From: Isoetes taiwanensis
Lineage: Eukaryota > Streptophyta > Lycopodiopsida > Isoetales > Isoetaceae
Reading direction: 5' to 3'
DNA length: 64,000 bases
Assembly: GCA_021234155.1 (NCBI GenBank)
Contig: JAJEKV010000059.1
Span: forward strand, 4,466,571-4,530,570
The notes below the pieces were generated by a model, which was given only the letters and a program-made list of their open reading frames with translations, ran no database searches and was not told the DNA's origin. Shown in pieces: positions 1-10,547 of this stretch (position 1 is its first letter; each line of letters opens with the position of its first letter). The position numbers were made by a program, and so were the translations under genes.

Positions 1-755
1 TTTGTGTCCACTGACAACTGTTCTGGCAGTACCTCAGTGGCTGTCATTAATTCCTTCAATTGCTGAGCTATCATTGGGGAAATGGATGCACTTTTAGCAG
101 GGGGCAAGGGTAATTCAGTAGTTTCAGTGAGGTCAGCATGTAAGAGGGGGGAAGCAAGTATATTTTCAAAAGGTAGTGCAATGTTTTGGATGGGATGGGT
201 GGTGATGGATGTATATGTAGGTGTGTTTTCAGGTGGAGAGTGATATGAGATCGGCTCAATGGGACCAATACAATTTTCATCTGCCTTTTTATCATCATCA
301 GGATCATCTGGCATATCTGCAAGAATGGCATAGGAGTTTGATACTTTTAGTGTATCAATTGGATCATCATAATCTTCAGAGGGTTCAGTTTCATGAAGGT
401 CTAAGATATTTTGGTGTTGTGGAACCTTGACTGGAACCTTGACTGGAGCTGGAAGAATCACAGATGTTGATGATGTAACCTGGTTGCCTTTTTCTTTGTC
501 CTTTTCTTTGGGATGTGTACCTTTTTCAATAAGTAATGAAACCCCACTCAATTCATGTGAGGATTTGCTTCTCCCAGAAAATGTCATATTGGAAGAATCT
601 ATTGTTCCAACTTGTGCATCAGCAAATCCTTTGGTTGGTAATGATTGTTGACTGGTAGATTGCCTGGAATCTTTCATAATGTTCGATAGAGTCTTATGCA
701 AATCAACTTTTGGAGGCAAAACAGAGATTTTACCTTTCCTTTTAGCACATACCAT
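1..755 (-). CDS. C-terminal tail of LINE/gag-like ORF1, partial at window edge
   Basis: Reading the minus strand from an ATG at 753-755, the frame stays open for about 251 codons to the window edge without a stop. The product is hydrophilic and rich in Ser, Pro, Asp and Lys, with a stretch NSYAILADMPDDPDDD. NSFAVL-type motifs of this sort are common in the tails of plant LINE ORF1 and gag-like proteins. It lies directly downstream of the DUF4283-like ORF1 body (1113-2000) on the same strand, so I read it as the tail of the same protein, separated by a frame break and a stop near 967. The ATG may be internal rather than a true start. Function beyond nucleic-acid binding cannot be inferred. An unrelated retroelement gag is the alternative. 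Confidence 0.55.
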   Translation of the reverse strand, partial: MVCAKRKGKISVLPPKVDLHKTLSNIMKDSRQSTSQQSLPTKGFADAQVGTIDSSNMTFSGRSKSSHELSGVSLLIEKGTHPKEKDKEKGNQVTSSTSVILPAPVKVPVKVPQHQNILDLHETEPSEDYDDPIDTLKVSNSYAILADMPDDPDDDKKADENCIGPIEPISYHSPPENTPTYTSITTHPIQNIALPFENILASPLLHADLTETTELPLPPAKSASISPMIAQQLKELMTATEVLPEQLSVDT

Positions 756-966
756 TGTGCTCAATGTTTGCTTTATTTAGTTTAGCCATCTCAAAGATTC
801 TCGCTTTTGTTGCCGTAATAGGCTTATCTTGACAAACCGATGGTTGATCTTCCTTGATGAAGACCCCTTTGTTTAGCACCTTGATCTTCATTTGCTTGTC
901 TCAAGATGATGTTGTTATAGTAGATATCCGAGAGCCGCTAATGTGATCGGGCTTTTTTTCTCGCGG

Positions 967-2000
967 TCAAGGTCCCGCATCTCTGTGTTTTTGGATTCTT
1001 TTTGTACTGCCATTAACTTTGTTCCATCCATTTTGGTGCCAATGAGTAATATGATCTGGCTTATTCGTGTCCATTGCTGCATAATGAATGGATCCCAATC
1101 TGTTTGGGAATGTTAAGGTGGCTGCTTGAGATGGCCCAGCATCACCATTCCCCTTCTCTGGAATTTCATATGTTCGCTTTCCTTCGTGGGGCAAGATGCA
1201 CCGACTCCTACTTTATGTCTCAGGTTACATGTCTGGCAAAGATTTGGTAATCCAATCCATCTAAGTTGAAGGATAGAGGTTTTCCCAAAGAAATCTATGA
1301 AGGATATGGTAGTGGGAATGGGTTTGGTGATATCAAGCTGGATGAAACATTTTGGAGGATAGTATGTGGAGTATTCAGTGGTTAAATAAGTACCAATGAA
1401 GCTAAAGATAGACTTGAAGCAGTCTTCATTCCAATATATGGGACTGAGCTCACTCATGGAGACAGAAGCTATTTGTAGCTTTTTGAATTCATTTAAAGGT
1501 AAGGTGGCATTCCATTTTAAAAAGGATATTTGGGAGGTTTCACAAGTTGTGAGGCCAAGCTTAAGCAAGTAATTTGCAGTCCTGGAGCAACCACATTCCA
1601 CGAGAATGTATGGGTGATTTAGCCAGTAGATAGAGTTTATGACAATGCCTTTGTGAAGCCTTAGGAGGTGGTCCCAAAGTTTTTCTATTTTATACCAAAG
1701 AGAATCAACTTTGGCAACGCAAAGAAGTCGTGATAATGAATCAATTTTTGAGGCAATCAATGGAGAGTTTAAGTGAATACCTCTGAAAAGCTCAATATTT
1801 GTAGGGGCTCTTGATTGTTGTATCTCAAAGTCCGCAGCCAATTGCTCGTATGAAATGATTGGTTGGGTTGGTCTTGGAAAGAGAGGAAGTGGTACTCCAT
1901 AAGGATCCAATCTTGGCAAAGTGAGAGTTCCCCTTGGATCCAAAGCAAGTGTATCCCAATTAGGAGCATATGGGCTGAAGTGATTCATGTCTTTTAACAA
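967..2000 (-). pseudogene. LINE/gag-like ORF1 body: DUF4283-type domain plus zinc knuckle, frameshifted
   Basis: The main frame (1113-2000) gives 295 residues. Residues about 100-240 have the shape of the DUF4283 nucleic-acid-binding domain: NSIYWLNHPYILVECGCS, a mid segment with SPIYWNEDCFKSIFSFIGTY, a strand ending KCFIQLDITKPIPTTISF, then RWIGLPNLCQTCNLRHK. The last part starts a CCHC-like zinc knuckle (Cys-x2-Cys-x3-His-x7-Cys). At that knuckle the frame slips. The neighbouring frame (967-1194) continues with CPHEGKRTYEIPEKGN, which fits the usual CP after the last Cys, and then stops. In plant LINEs this protein binds element RNA and forms the RNP with the reverse transcriptase. The RT of this copy would lie left of the window. 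Upstream (2001-2854) there is no clear 5' end. The frame slip indicates a dead copy or a one-base consensus error. Confidence 0.65.
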
Positions 2001-2854
2001 AGGATCGGGTTAGCAAAATCACCAAATTTGATAAATTTTGATGGATCATGGTGGAGTGCACTTAATGCAGGAGAGAAGAGAGTCCCTTTGGGCAGCCGGA
2101 AAGAGCATAAAACTATGAAGAAATGAGAGGGAATTTGAATATAGGGCTGACGGGTATTGCAAATCTTTTTTGTATTTTTGGGAAAAGTACGCCATTAATG
2201 CTGCAAAGTAAAGAAAAAGGCAAACAGAGGCAAGAGCAGAGGAATGAAGGAGAAAAAGCAGGAATGAAGGCAAATTGGAGAAGAGATCTATCTAAAAACT
2301 AGGAGGGATTGGAGAACCAAATTTTACCAGAGAGTCCCGAGAAATTTTAAAAGTATGAGTAATCATTCTGAGAAAATCTTGACTGAGATTTTCCTTTTTC
2401 ACCATCCACAAAACACCGAAAGATTATTGCTGGGTTTAAATGTTCTTGTTGCCCTGTGAATTCTAGCACCCACGCCTCGGACAATTTCGGCTTCAAATTC
2501 TCCGAGGATGGAGTAAATGAGTATTCAGGGCTAAACAGAGAGTCCGGAAAGAATTGCTTGAGAAGAAAACTATCCCGCAAGAGCTCCTCTGAGGATGGTC
2601 CGTAGAGGAAACCACAAGTAATTCTTTGATCCCCGCCTCGTAATAGTGAAAAAATTTAGTATCCATTCATAGAAAAATTGATGAGGAAACCGAATTTTGC
2701 AAGGCCTCTACAAGCCCCGCAAGCTTTGGCAAGTAATTCAATCAAGGAAAAATTTTCTTAGAGAAGGATCAAGAACAGTTTGAATCGAAAAAAAGACAAG
2801 GAATTCAAGAAAATTGCGCCGGGGTGATGACGGTCCATTCGCCACAATTTTCGT
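2001..2854. other. No gene seen
   Basis: This stretch could be the 5' leader of the minus-strand ORF1 element. Short open frames on the minus strand look like chance. It contains no terminal repeat, tRNA-like box or splice-bounded exon that I could support. Confidence 0.4.
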
Positions 2855-3435
2855 GACGACTTTATCACATGAAGACAACAACAATATCATTTGCAAATGC
2901 ATACTTTTTACCAACAATTAGTTGCACAATTAATAGCAACAACTTATGTTTTTTTACGGCAACTCCACACAATGAATCGCATTGCAAATGCATAATTAAT
3001 AAATAATAACTTGTGAATTTACAATGACTACACAATGTCTAGTAAGCATGACCTTGTCAAAGTTTTCTGGTGTGCCTTTGTGCCACTCAATGGACACACA
3101 TGTCGACAACTTAAATGGCCAAAAAGACAATATATATTTTATCCCGAGACTTATCTACGATCAAGACAATTATTCTTCTACATTGTGCTTCACTACTTAT
3201 GTCATGATCAAGCTTAAGACTTGATGGTTAACATGCCTACTTCCCTCACACGCCCTTTCCCACTACATACTTTGTACTCCAACTATATTGGGTTTCATTG
3301 ACTCCCATATTTATTACACTATTTATAATATGTATGGCTCAAAAATTGTGAGCAAACCTAGTACATGTTAAGGTAAACTCAGATATGCAAGGAAGTTAAA
3401 AATCAAGCAGCTTGGAATAATCAAATCTCAAAATT

Positions 3436-3832
3436 GGGCGGTTGGGAGCGCCAGATTCCTATTTCGGAAAGTGGTAAACCCGACACATGTCCGGTTTACC
3501 ACCGCCATGTCCGGTTAACCACTTTTTGTTTCCGGGATAACTACGCCGTGGAACTCGAAGCGTGGGACTGTGTTTTGGCATGCTAATCTTTGAATAGAGC
3601 TTGCAATCAGCTTATCGAACGGTTCAATCCGATTCAAACACCATTGGAATCACCTTGGCAGCCCCTAAAAACCTCATTCTATCAAAAGAGCAAGAGATTT
3701 GAGCATGGATCGCCACCGCTGGCATGCGTAAACCGTTGTTCTTGAGCTTGAATAAAGAAGTGGTAAACCCGACATGTGTTCGGGTTTACCACTTCCCTGA
3801 GTAGGAATACGGCGCTCCCGGGCGGGTTGAGA
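3436..3832. mobile_element. Foldback MITE, copy 1
   Basis: The element is about 400 bp and is bounded by inverted ends: GGGCGGTTGGGAGCGCC near 3436 and its inverse near 3811-3832. Just inside each end is a second inverted motif, GTGGTAAACCCGACA... facing a GGGTTTACCAC partner, so each end can itself fold. The copy at 10147-10547 is cleaner. No coding capacity was seen. It sits at the point where the 0.72 kb repeat (TCAAATCTCAAA) is interrupted in both large copies. Confidence 0.7.
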
Positions 3833-5079
3833 TTTAACCTAGCGGTGCTTTAACGGCCCGTGATAGCCCGCTGTTTTCTTTTTGGCTTTTTCTAGCTCCA
3901 AATGATTTAGGAAGAGGTGGGTCGGATTCTTTAGGAGAAGGCCATAGGAACAAAGTTAGATCTTTCTTCATTGTTCTTGTAAGATCAAATCTCACAAATA
4001 ACATAGTATTGCTTGCCTAAAAATCTTGGAGGCCGAGCACAAGCCCGTAATATCGCATGCGATCGTGGTTTTGAGTTGCTATTCAACGTGGGAGCTGCTA
4101 TTCAAAGACGGAGCCAGCTATTACTACAAAACTCAGTGAATCCAAGCCTTCATTTAATCTATGCAAAAAAAATAGCTGAGCTCTATGTGTTTCTATATTC
4201 TTCTTTCGCTTTTCCCTTCCATGCGCGGTCCGCCATTGTGATGGGTCTATGTAAATAAGGTTGGGTTTCGTTGATTGAAAGGCCGTTAGTGCATTTTGGA
4301 TCCGTGATCCGATAGCCGCAAGTAAGTATGGAACAAATGTATCGTGGGTCCAAACCTTGGTCGAATCTATGCAAAAAAAATAGTATGGAGCTCGCGGTTT
4401 GTATCTTTAATGAGTATTTTTGGGTGTGTAAGATAAGATAAGATAGAAATTTTAGGCCCCAAAAACCCAATCGGGTTATGGGACCCAATACAAAAGATCC
4501 GGGAGAATAAAATTAGAAATCGGCAGGACTTAGGAGCTTGGTGTTGAGAAGCAAATCTTCTTTATAAAGAAGCACCGTGAGCAATGAAAGTAAGTCTTCT
4601 CTATCTGCTTCTATCTTTTTGTCGCATTGCACTAATCTAACATTGCTTTTTTATGAAGGAGATGAAGAATAAAGTTAAACTTGCAAGACTTAAGGGCTTG
4701 GAGTTACACAAATTTTCTTCACAAAGGTAGCAACCAAGTAACAAAGAACAACGCAAGCAAATTGATTCACACAGCATATCACATTGAAGCGTATATTAAA
4801 GGGTATATGTAAAAGGCTTTTATTTGTTATTTTTTTTCTTAGTATTAATCCTATGATGTACATTAAAAGCAAATACAACAAGCTCTATGTTATAGCATAT
4901 ATGCTTGCATCATCTATTTGAGCACTCGGGGCATTAGCATATGTTTTTCTACCATCGCACTTCTTACATGCATCTTGCATTTGAAGTGTTTCTTTAAGAG
5001 CCCTCCCCATGCCCATTCCTACAGCGGTCAATGATTCATTTGTTGATTCGAGAATTCTTTTTTGCTTTGCAGGGGTTGC

Positions 5080-5640
5080 TAATTGGGTAGAGACATGGTG
5101 AGTTCTTACATTGCTTCCTTATATTGTCCTTGCCACTCCAACATCTGCATTGATAAATCCAATTTCATTTTCCTGGTAACATAATCGCATTTCTCACTTT
5201 CTCAGAATGTTTTTGATATGTTAAAAGCTCCAAAGCTAGCATCTAATGTGCATCGAGTGGTAAGCAAGGATTTTTATGCTCCCTATCTTGGTGGTATTAT
5301 GCCATCCATGTGCAGCTTTCAGGTTCGATTTTGCTTTTAATTATACAAAGGTATGTTGTGACATGCATCTACCATACTTGGCTTTCTCGATTGTAAGGCT
5401 TATGGGTATTCATCATTCATTTGTTGGGCACATCCTCACGGCATGCATTGCTGGTGCTCAACTATCAAGCTATGCAGCAAAGATAATGTATCTAATGGGA
5501 ATGTGGCACTCAAAGATTATGCTAACAAGCTTGACAACAATATCTTTCATTGTTGTTACTCCCTTTCTCATTTAACTTTAATTGGTTTGGTTGTGTCAGT
5601 AGATGTGATTGCTATGGGGAAGTCTATTCTTCAGGTACGT
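5080..5640 (+). pseudogene. Exon-like fragments of an unrecognised gene
   Basis: Several short stretches have splice-like borders: GTTGCTAATTGGGTAGAGAC after a cag and before gtgagt (about 5071-5098), a stretch coding NVFDMLKAPKLASNVHR after a ctttctcag (about 5207-5258), and one coding VDVIAMGKSILQ before gtacgt (about 5600-5634). They do not join into an open frame in either large copy, and I do not recognise the protein. They may be a captured and decayed host gene, or chance. The same stretches recur at about 11770-12330 in copy 2. Confidence 0.25.
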
Positions 5641-6063
5641 ATGATCAAATTGTACCTTGCATTTATATCATGAATGCCATGCAAAAGTGCACAGAAAATA
5701 TCTCACATCCTGTTTTACAAGTGGTTCTAATTCCAATTATCTTTGGCCTTTTGCTTAATACATATGCAATTTCCAATATGTTTTGATATCAATGTACAAA
5801 TGGATTGTAGATTGACGTTCGATTGAAATCATATTGTTTAAATCTTTGTCTAAAGAAAATGGAGGAGATAATTGAGGAGAATGGTTAAAAAATTCTCCGC
5901 CTTTGTTGTAAACATGTAGAAAACGACATCCAACCCCAGTAAAACCACATCAAACCCCGGAAGGAATGTTGCAATGGCAAGGATAGTAGTATTTGTTTAA
6001 ACATCGTGTCCTAAAAAGAGATGTATTGAACTTATTGCTTTTATGGACTCTAGAACATAGACG

Positions 6064-6318
6064 AGACAACCACTAAGGCCTCCATTACCCTATGGTAGTA
6101 ACAAGAAAACATGCTTTGGCTTTCAACTTATGTCCAAAGATTCATATATTTTTTCTTATTGGAAAAGAAAAGGCTCAATAAATAAGCAAAGACAAGGCAA
6201 CCACTAAGGCCTCCATTACCCCATGGTAGTAACAAGAAAACATGCTTTGGCTTTCAACTTATAACCAAAGATTCATAGGTTTTCCTTATTGGAAAGGGAA
6301 AGGCTCATTAAATAAGCA
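6064..6318. repeat. Tandem pair, unit about 127 bp (copy 1)
   Basis: A unit with CAACCACTAAGGCCTCCATT, a CATGCTTTGGCTTTCAACTT segment and an AATAAGCAAA end occurs twice head to tail. The same pair is present in the second large copy near 12755-12990, where the second unit has an internal deletion. Confidence 0.85.
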
Positions 6319-7159
6319 AAACTATTCGTTACAAATAGTAGTTGGCATTACATTAGGTGCTTGGACCATGAATTCCTAGGCAAGAGTGTTTGCACTTCCT
6401 AAAATTACTACAGTTAACAACATGATGACTTTGATTAAATTGCAACAACAAAATAACATGATGAGCACAACTACAAAACAATATTACAATTGAACGCCAT
6501 GCTCAATACCACCAAGAAGTAAATCTTACGTTCGATGCGATGTCCTCAAGGCCCCAATAGTTGCAGGTGTTCCAAATCATGCCCAAAGAACGCCGGGCAC
6601 CAAGATTATTAGTTTCCTTTAAATTTAAGTTTTGAATCATGTGTTAAAAAGGGCCATCAATAATTCACACACAGGCGAGCAATAATACAAAGCAACTCAA
6701 GGACCTAAGAAGTGAATATACTCAGATTTTTGTGTGATGTCCATTTGCTCGCGGAAATTATTTCATATAAATTTTGTTACGCTTTTGTATGAAGAGTAGA
6801 TTAGATGCCTCAAGATTAACCTCCCAATTATGGGCTTGAAGCAGGTTGGCATGTGTGTGAAGAAGATTAGATTAGTGACTTTTGAATAAATAATCATACA
6901 TCCTTTTTGCCTTTTTTTTTTTCAATCCTATTTTTTTTCGGGTTACGCTTCACGCCAAGTTCGACATGTATGGACTTTTTAGTTTTCTTCCGATGCAAGC
7001 AAATGGACTTACCCGGATTAGATAAGGACAAAACTTGGATGGTAGACACAAGCCGACACCGTTTATTCACGCCCGATACCGGGTATGCATTTTGCTCAGC
7101 AGCGACCAATATCAAAGCGCCCTGAGCTACTAATTACGGCAGAACTAAGAATATTGAAG

Positions 7160-7590
7160 GCATTCATCCTGATGTGTTTTTTCTGCAACTAAGAAATGAA
7201 TAGAACTCCACAGCAAGTTATGAAGTCAGAATCACAGGAAGCGAGAAGATGCTGGCGATGGCAATGCAGGATGCCAGAAGATGGCGCCTCCGGCTTGCTT
7301 TGTCTTAATCCAGAAGTTGGGAATCATCCTATTCTTTTCGCTTATTATTGCCGGCAGCTTTTTGGCACGGTTCCATGTTTTTTGGTGCTACTTCCTAGCA
7401 TCCAAAAATACTTCAAAAATAGTTATCACAAAATACTTCAATCGTAAGGTTCTGATATGTTGCTACAATCAATCTACATTTGCTCATGTTGAATCGAAAA
7501 ACAAAAAATGTAACATTTTGTTTGATAAATCATTGACAAATTTTAGAATGCTTCTACCGCTATATTGTATGTTAGTTTTATTTGGGTAGA
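7160..7590 (+). other. Longest open frames of the duplicated block; unrecognised
   Basis: Two overlapping frames (83 and 102 codons in copy 1) share a region conserved in both copies (7196-7450 and 13868-14065). One begins MNRTPQQVMKSESQEARRCW. The other is hydrophobic in its middle. Copy 2 breaks the hydrophobic frame, and neither looks like a known family. Conservation between the copies reflects recent duplication and is not evidence of coding. Confidence 0.2.
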
Positions 7591-8377
7591 AAGTTAGAGC
7601 AAAATCGCAACATGCCCGTGATGGATCAAATGCATCAATACAGCATCGCCATTCTATAACAAAACCACGGCGATTGACAGAGTGAAGGATCCATTTCGGG
7701 CTAATCGTGGAGGAGAAAATAACCCGCTTGATGAATGGTGCAAATGGGCGATAGCCGATTGGGCATATCGAGCAATTTGGCAATTTGGCAAAGCAAACCA
7801 AGAATTGACATGATATATACACATGCCTGATTCCTACATCCATTGACCGATTCCCACATCTAGCTCAAAGATAGAGCCCAAATTGGCTTGATAACGCGAT
7901 CCAACTCTAGTGGCCCGATTTCCAGTATCTTCAAAATTATTTTGTTGGCGTAAACATTATGTATCGACCGATATTGCATCCGGTTCACGGCCCGATTCCC
8001 ACATCCGGCTCTCTAAAAATTGGTCCAAAGTGTGAGCTCCATAAATCAACAAGTGTGAAGGGTGTAGTTTTATCATCTAACCGGGTCCACCCAAGCGGAC
8101 CCATGGGTTTAATGGTTCACCGCTCTAAATTCATTTCGTTAGAAGCAGGTAACATAGTATCCATAACCAAATGCAAAGCTAGGATATGGGCATATAGATG
8201 ATGGTGCTACAAAGAGTATCTTGGCTGGATAAGGGTCAGTTCTGTTCTGGTAGAAGAAGATCTATTTAGAAACAGATCTGGCAAACACGGGGCTTAATAG
8301 GCTTTAGGAACAGGGTTGAACTGGCTGCTTAAGGCTACGGCGACCATTTTTGCTTTGCCCATATAGTTTCTGCTCTA

Positions 8378-9567
8378 GGAGGGCAATATATATTTTATCC
8401 TCAACTTACGTCCGACCAAGACAATTGTTCTCCTACTTTGTGTTTCACTACTTATGTCATCATGCTAAGACTTCTGGTGGTTAAGCATGCCTACTTCCTT
8501 CACCGTCCCTTTGCCGCTACACAGTTTGTATTATAACTATATTGGTTTTGATTCACTTCAAGATCTACTACACTAATTATAATACTTATATCTCAAAATT
8601 GTGAGCAAACATGGTACATATTAAAATAAACCCATATATGCAAGGAAATTAAAAAATGAAGCACTTGGAAAGATCAAATCTCAAATCCAAGTATTTCAAA
8701 TAAATGTCACAGCTATCATAACTACTTTTGACGTTTTGTCCTTTAAATTATGTTTTGAATCATGTGTTGAAAAGGGCCACCAATAATTGACACATCATTT
8801 TTTGTCCATGTGCAAAAATCATCTAGGCAATATTTATAACTAGTTTGAAGACTTGCCAACAATTTGTGACTTTATAAAAACTCCACAGTGTCAACAATAG
8901 TCTCATTTGCAAATGCACAATTAATGGCAACAACTTATGTCTTTACAATAGCTCCACACAATGACTCACATTTACAAATGCATAATTAATAGCGAATAAC
9001 TTATGTCTTTACAAGAACAACAACTATATAATGTTTTGTAGACACGACCTTGTCAAAGTCTTCTGGTGTGCCTTTGTGCCACCACGCAATGGACACATAT
9101 GTTTGACATAAATGGCCACAAGGACAGTATATATTTTATCCTCGGCTTATTTACGATCAAGACAATTGTTCTTCCGCGTTGTGCTTCATTACATATGTCA
9201 TCATGCTAAGACTTCTGATGGTTAAGCATGCCTACTTCCCTCACCCGCCCTTTCTCGCTACACACTTTGTACTCCAACTATATTGGGTTTTATTGACTCC
9301 AATATCTACTACACTATTTAAAATATGTATGTCTCAAAATTGTGAGCAAACATGGTACATGTTAAGGTAAACTCATATATGGAAGGAAGTTAAAACTGAA
9401 ACACTTGGAACAATCAAATCTCAGATCCAAGTATTTCAACAAAGAAGTCACAACTATCCTAAGTAGTATTTCCTTTAAATTTAAGTTTTGAATTATGTAT
9501 TAAAAAGGGCCACCAATAATTCACACAATTTTTTGACAATGGCGAAAACCATGTGGGCAATATTTAG
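8378..9567. repeat. Tandem array linking the two large copies (unit about 0.72 kb)
   Basis: Sequence belonging to the start of the large block recurs here. GACCTTGTCAAAGT followed by TGGTGTGCCTTTGTGCC occurs at 3051, 9046 and 9761. A further copy truncated at its left side begins near 8389. The spacing between the 9046 and 9761 copies is 715 bp. These units keep the uninterrupted form of the site (TCAAATCTCAGATCCAAGTA near 9418), which is broken by the MITE and about 3.1 kb more in the two large copies. Confidence 0.8.
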
Positions 9568-10146
9568 GACGACTTTATCACATGAAGACAACAACAATAT
9601 CATTTGCAAATGCATACTTTTTACCAACAATTAGTTGCACAATTAATAGCAACAACTTATGTTTTTACGGCAACTCCACACAATGAATCGCATTGCAAAT
9701 GCATAATTAATAGCGAATAACTTGTGAATTTACAATGACTACACAATGTCTAGTAAGCATGACCTTGTCAAAGTTTTCTGGTGTGCCTTTGTGCCACTCA
9801 ATGGACACACATGTCTGACAACTTAAATGGCCAAAAAGACAATATATATTTTATCCTGCACTTATCTACGATCAAGACAATTATTCTTCTACATTGTGCT
9901 TCACTACTTATGTCATGATCAAGCTAAGACTTCTGATGGTTAAGCATGCCTACTTCCCTCACCCGCCCTTTCCCACTACATACTTTGTACTCCAACTATA
10001 TTGGGTTTCATTGACTCCCATATTTATTACACTATTTATAATATGTATGGCTCAAAATTGTGAGCAAACCTAGTACATGTTAAGGTAAACTCGTATATGC
10101 AAGGAAGTTAAAACTGAAGCAGTTGGAATAATCAAATCTCAAAATT

Positions 10147-10547
10147 GGGCGGTTGGGAGCGCCGTATTCCTACTCCGGGAAGTGGTAAACCCGGACACAT
10201 GTCCGGGTTTACCACTGTCATGTCCGGGTTAACCACTTTTTTTTGGCTGGGATAACCACGCGGTGAACTGAGCGTGGGACTGTGTTTTGGCATGCTAATC
10301 TTTGAATAGAGCTTGCAATCAGCTTACTGAACGGTTCAATCCGATTCAAACACCATTGGAATCACCTTGGCAGCCCCTAAAAACCTCATTCTATCAAAAG
10401 AGCAAGAGATTTGAGCATGGATCAAGCCACCGTTGGCATGCAGAAACCGTTGTTCTTGAGCTTGAAACTAACAGCAGTGGTAAACCCGGACATGTGTTCG
10501 GGTTTACCACTTCCCGGAGTAGGAATACGGCGCTCCGGGCGGTTGAG
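10147..10547. mobile_element. Foldback MITE, copy 2 (best preserved)
   Basis: The two ends are inverted over about 55-65 bp, covering GGAGCGCCGTATTCCTACTC, CGGGAAGTGGTAAACCCGGA and beyond. Within each end, a near-perfect 36 bp palindrome (10181-10216 and about 10474-10509; core AAACCCGGACACATGTCCGG) can form its own cruciform. The centre (about 10217-10470) has no coding signal. No clear target-site duplication was found, because the flanks are themselves repeats. Confidence 0.8.

Larger units (their letters stand above)
2855..8377. repeat. Large direct duplication, copy 1 (about 5.5 kb)
   Basis: This block matches 9568-15064 collinearly from end to end, starting at GACGACTTTATCACATGAAG and ending at GCCCATATAGTTTC. 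The two copies lie in direct orientation with their starts 6,713 bp apart. AT-rich stretches are almost identical. Differences are small indels and substitutions clustered at CG, CAG/CTG and CCG-type positions. The block contains a foldback MITE (3436-3832), splice-bounded exon-like pieces (5080-5640) and a twice-repeated unit of about 127 bp (6064-6318). No intact transposase or reverse transcriptase lies inside, so whether it is a transposon or a segmental duplication is not settled. Confidence 0.9.
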
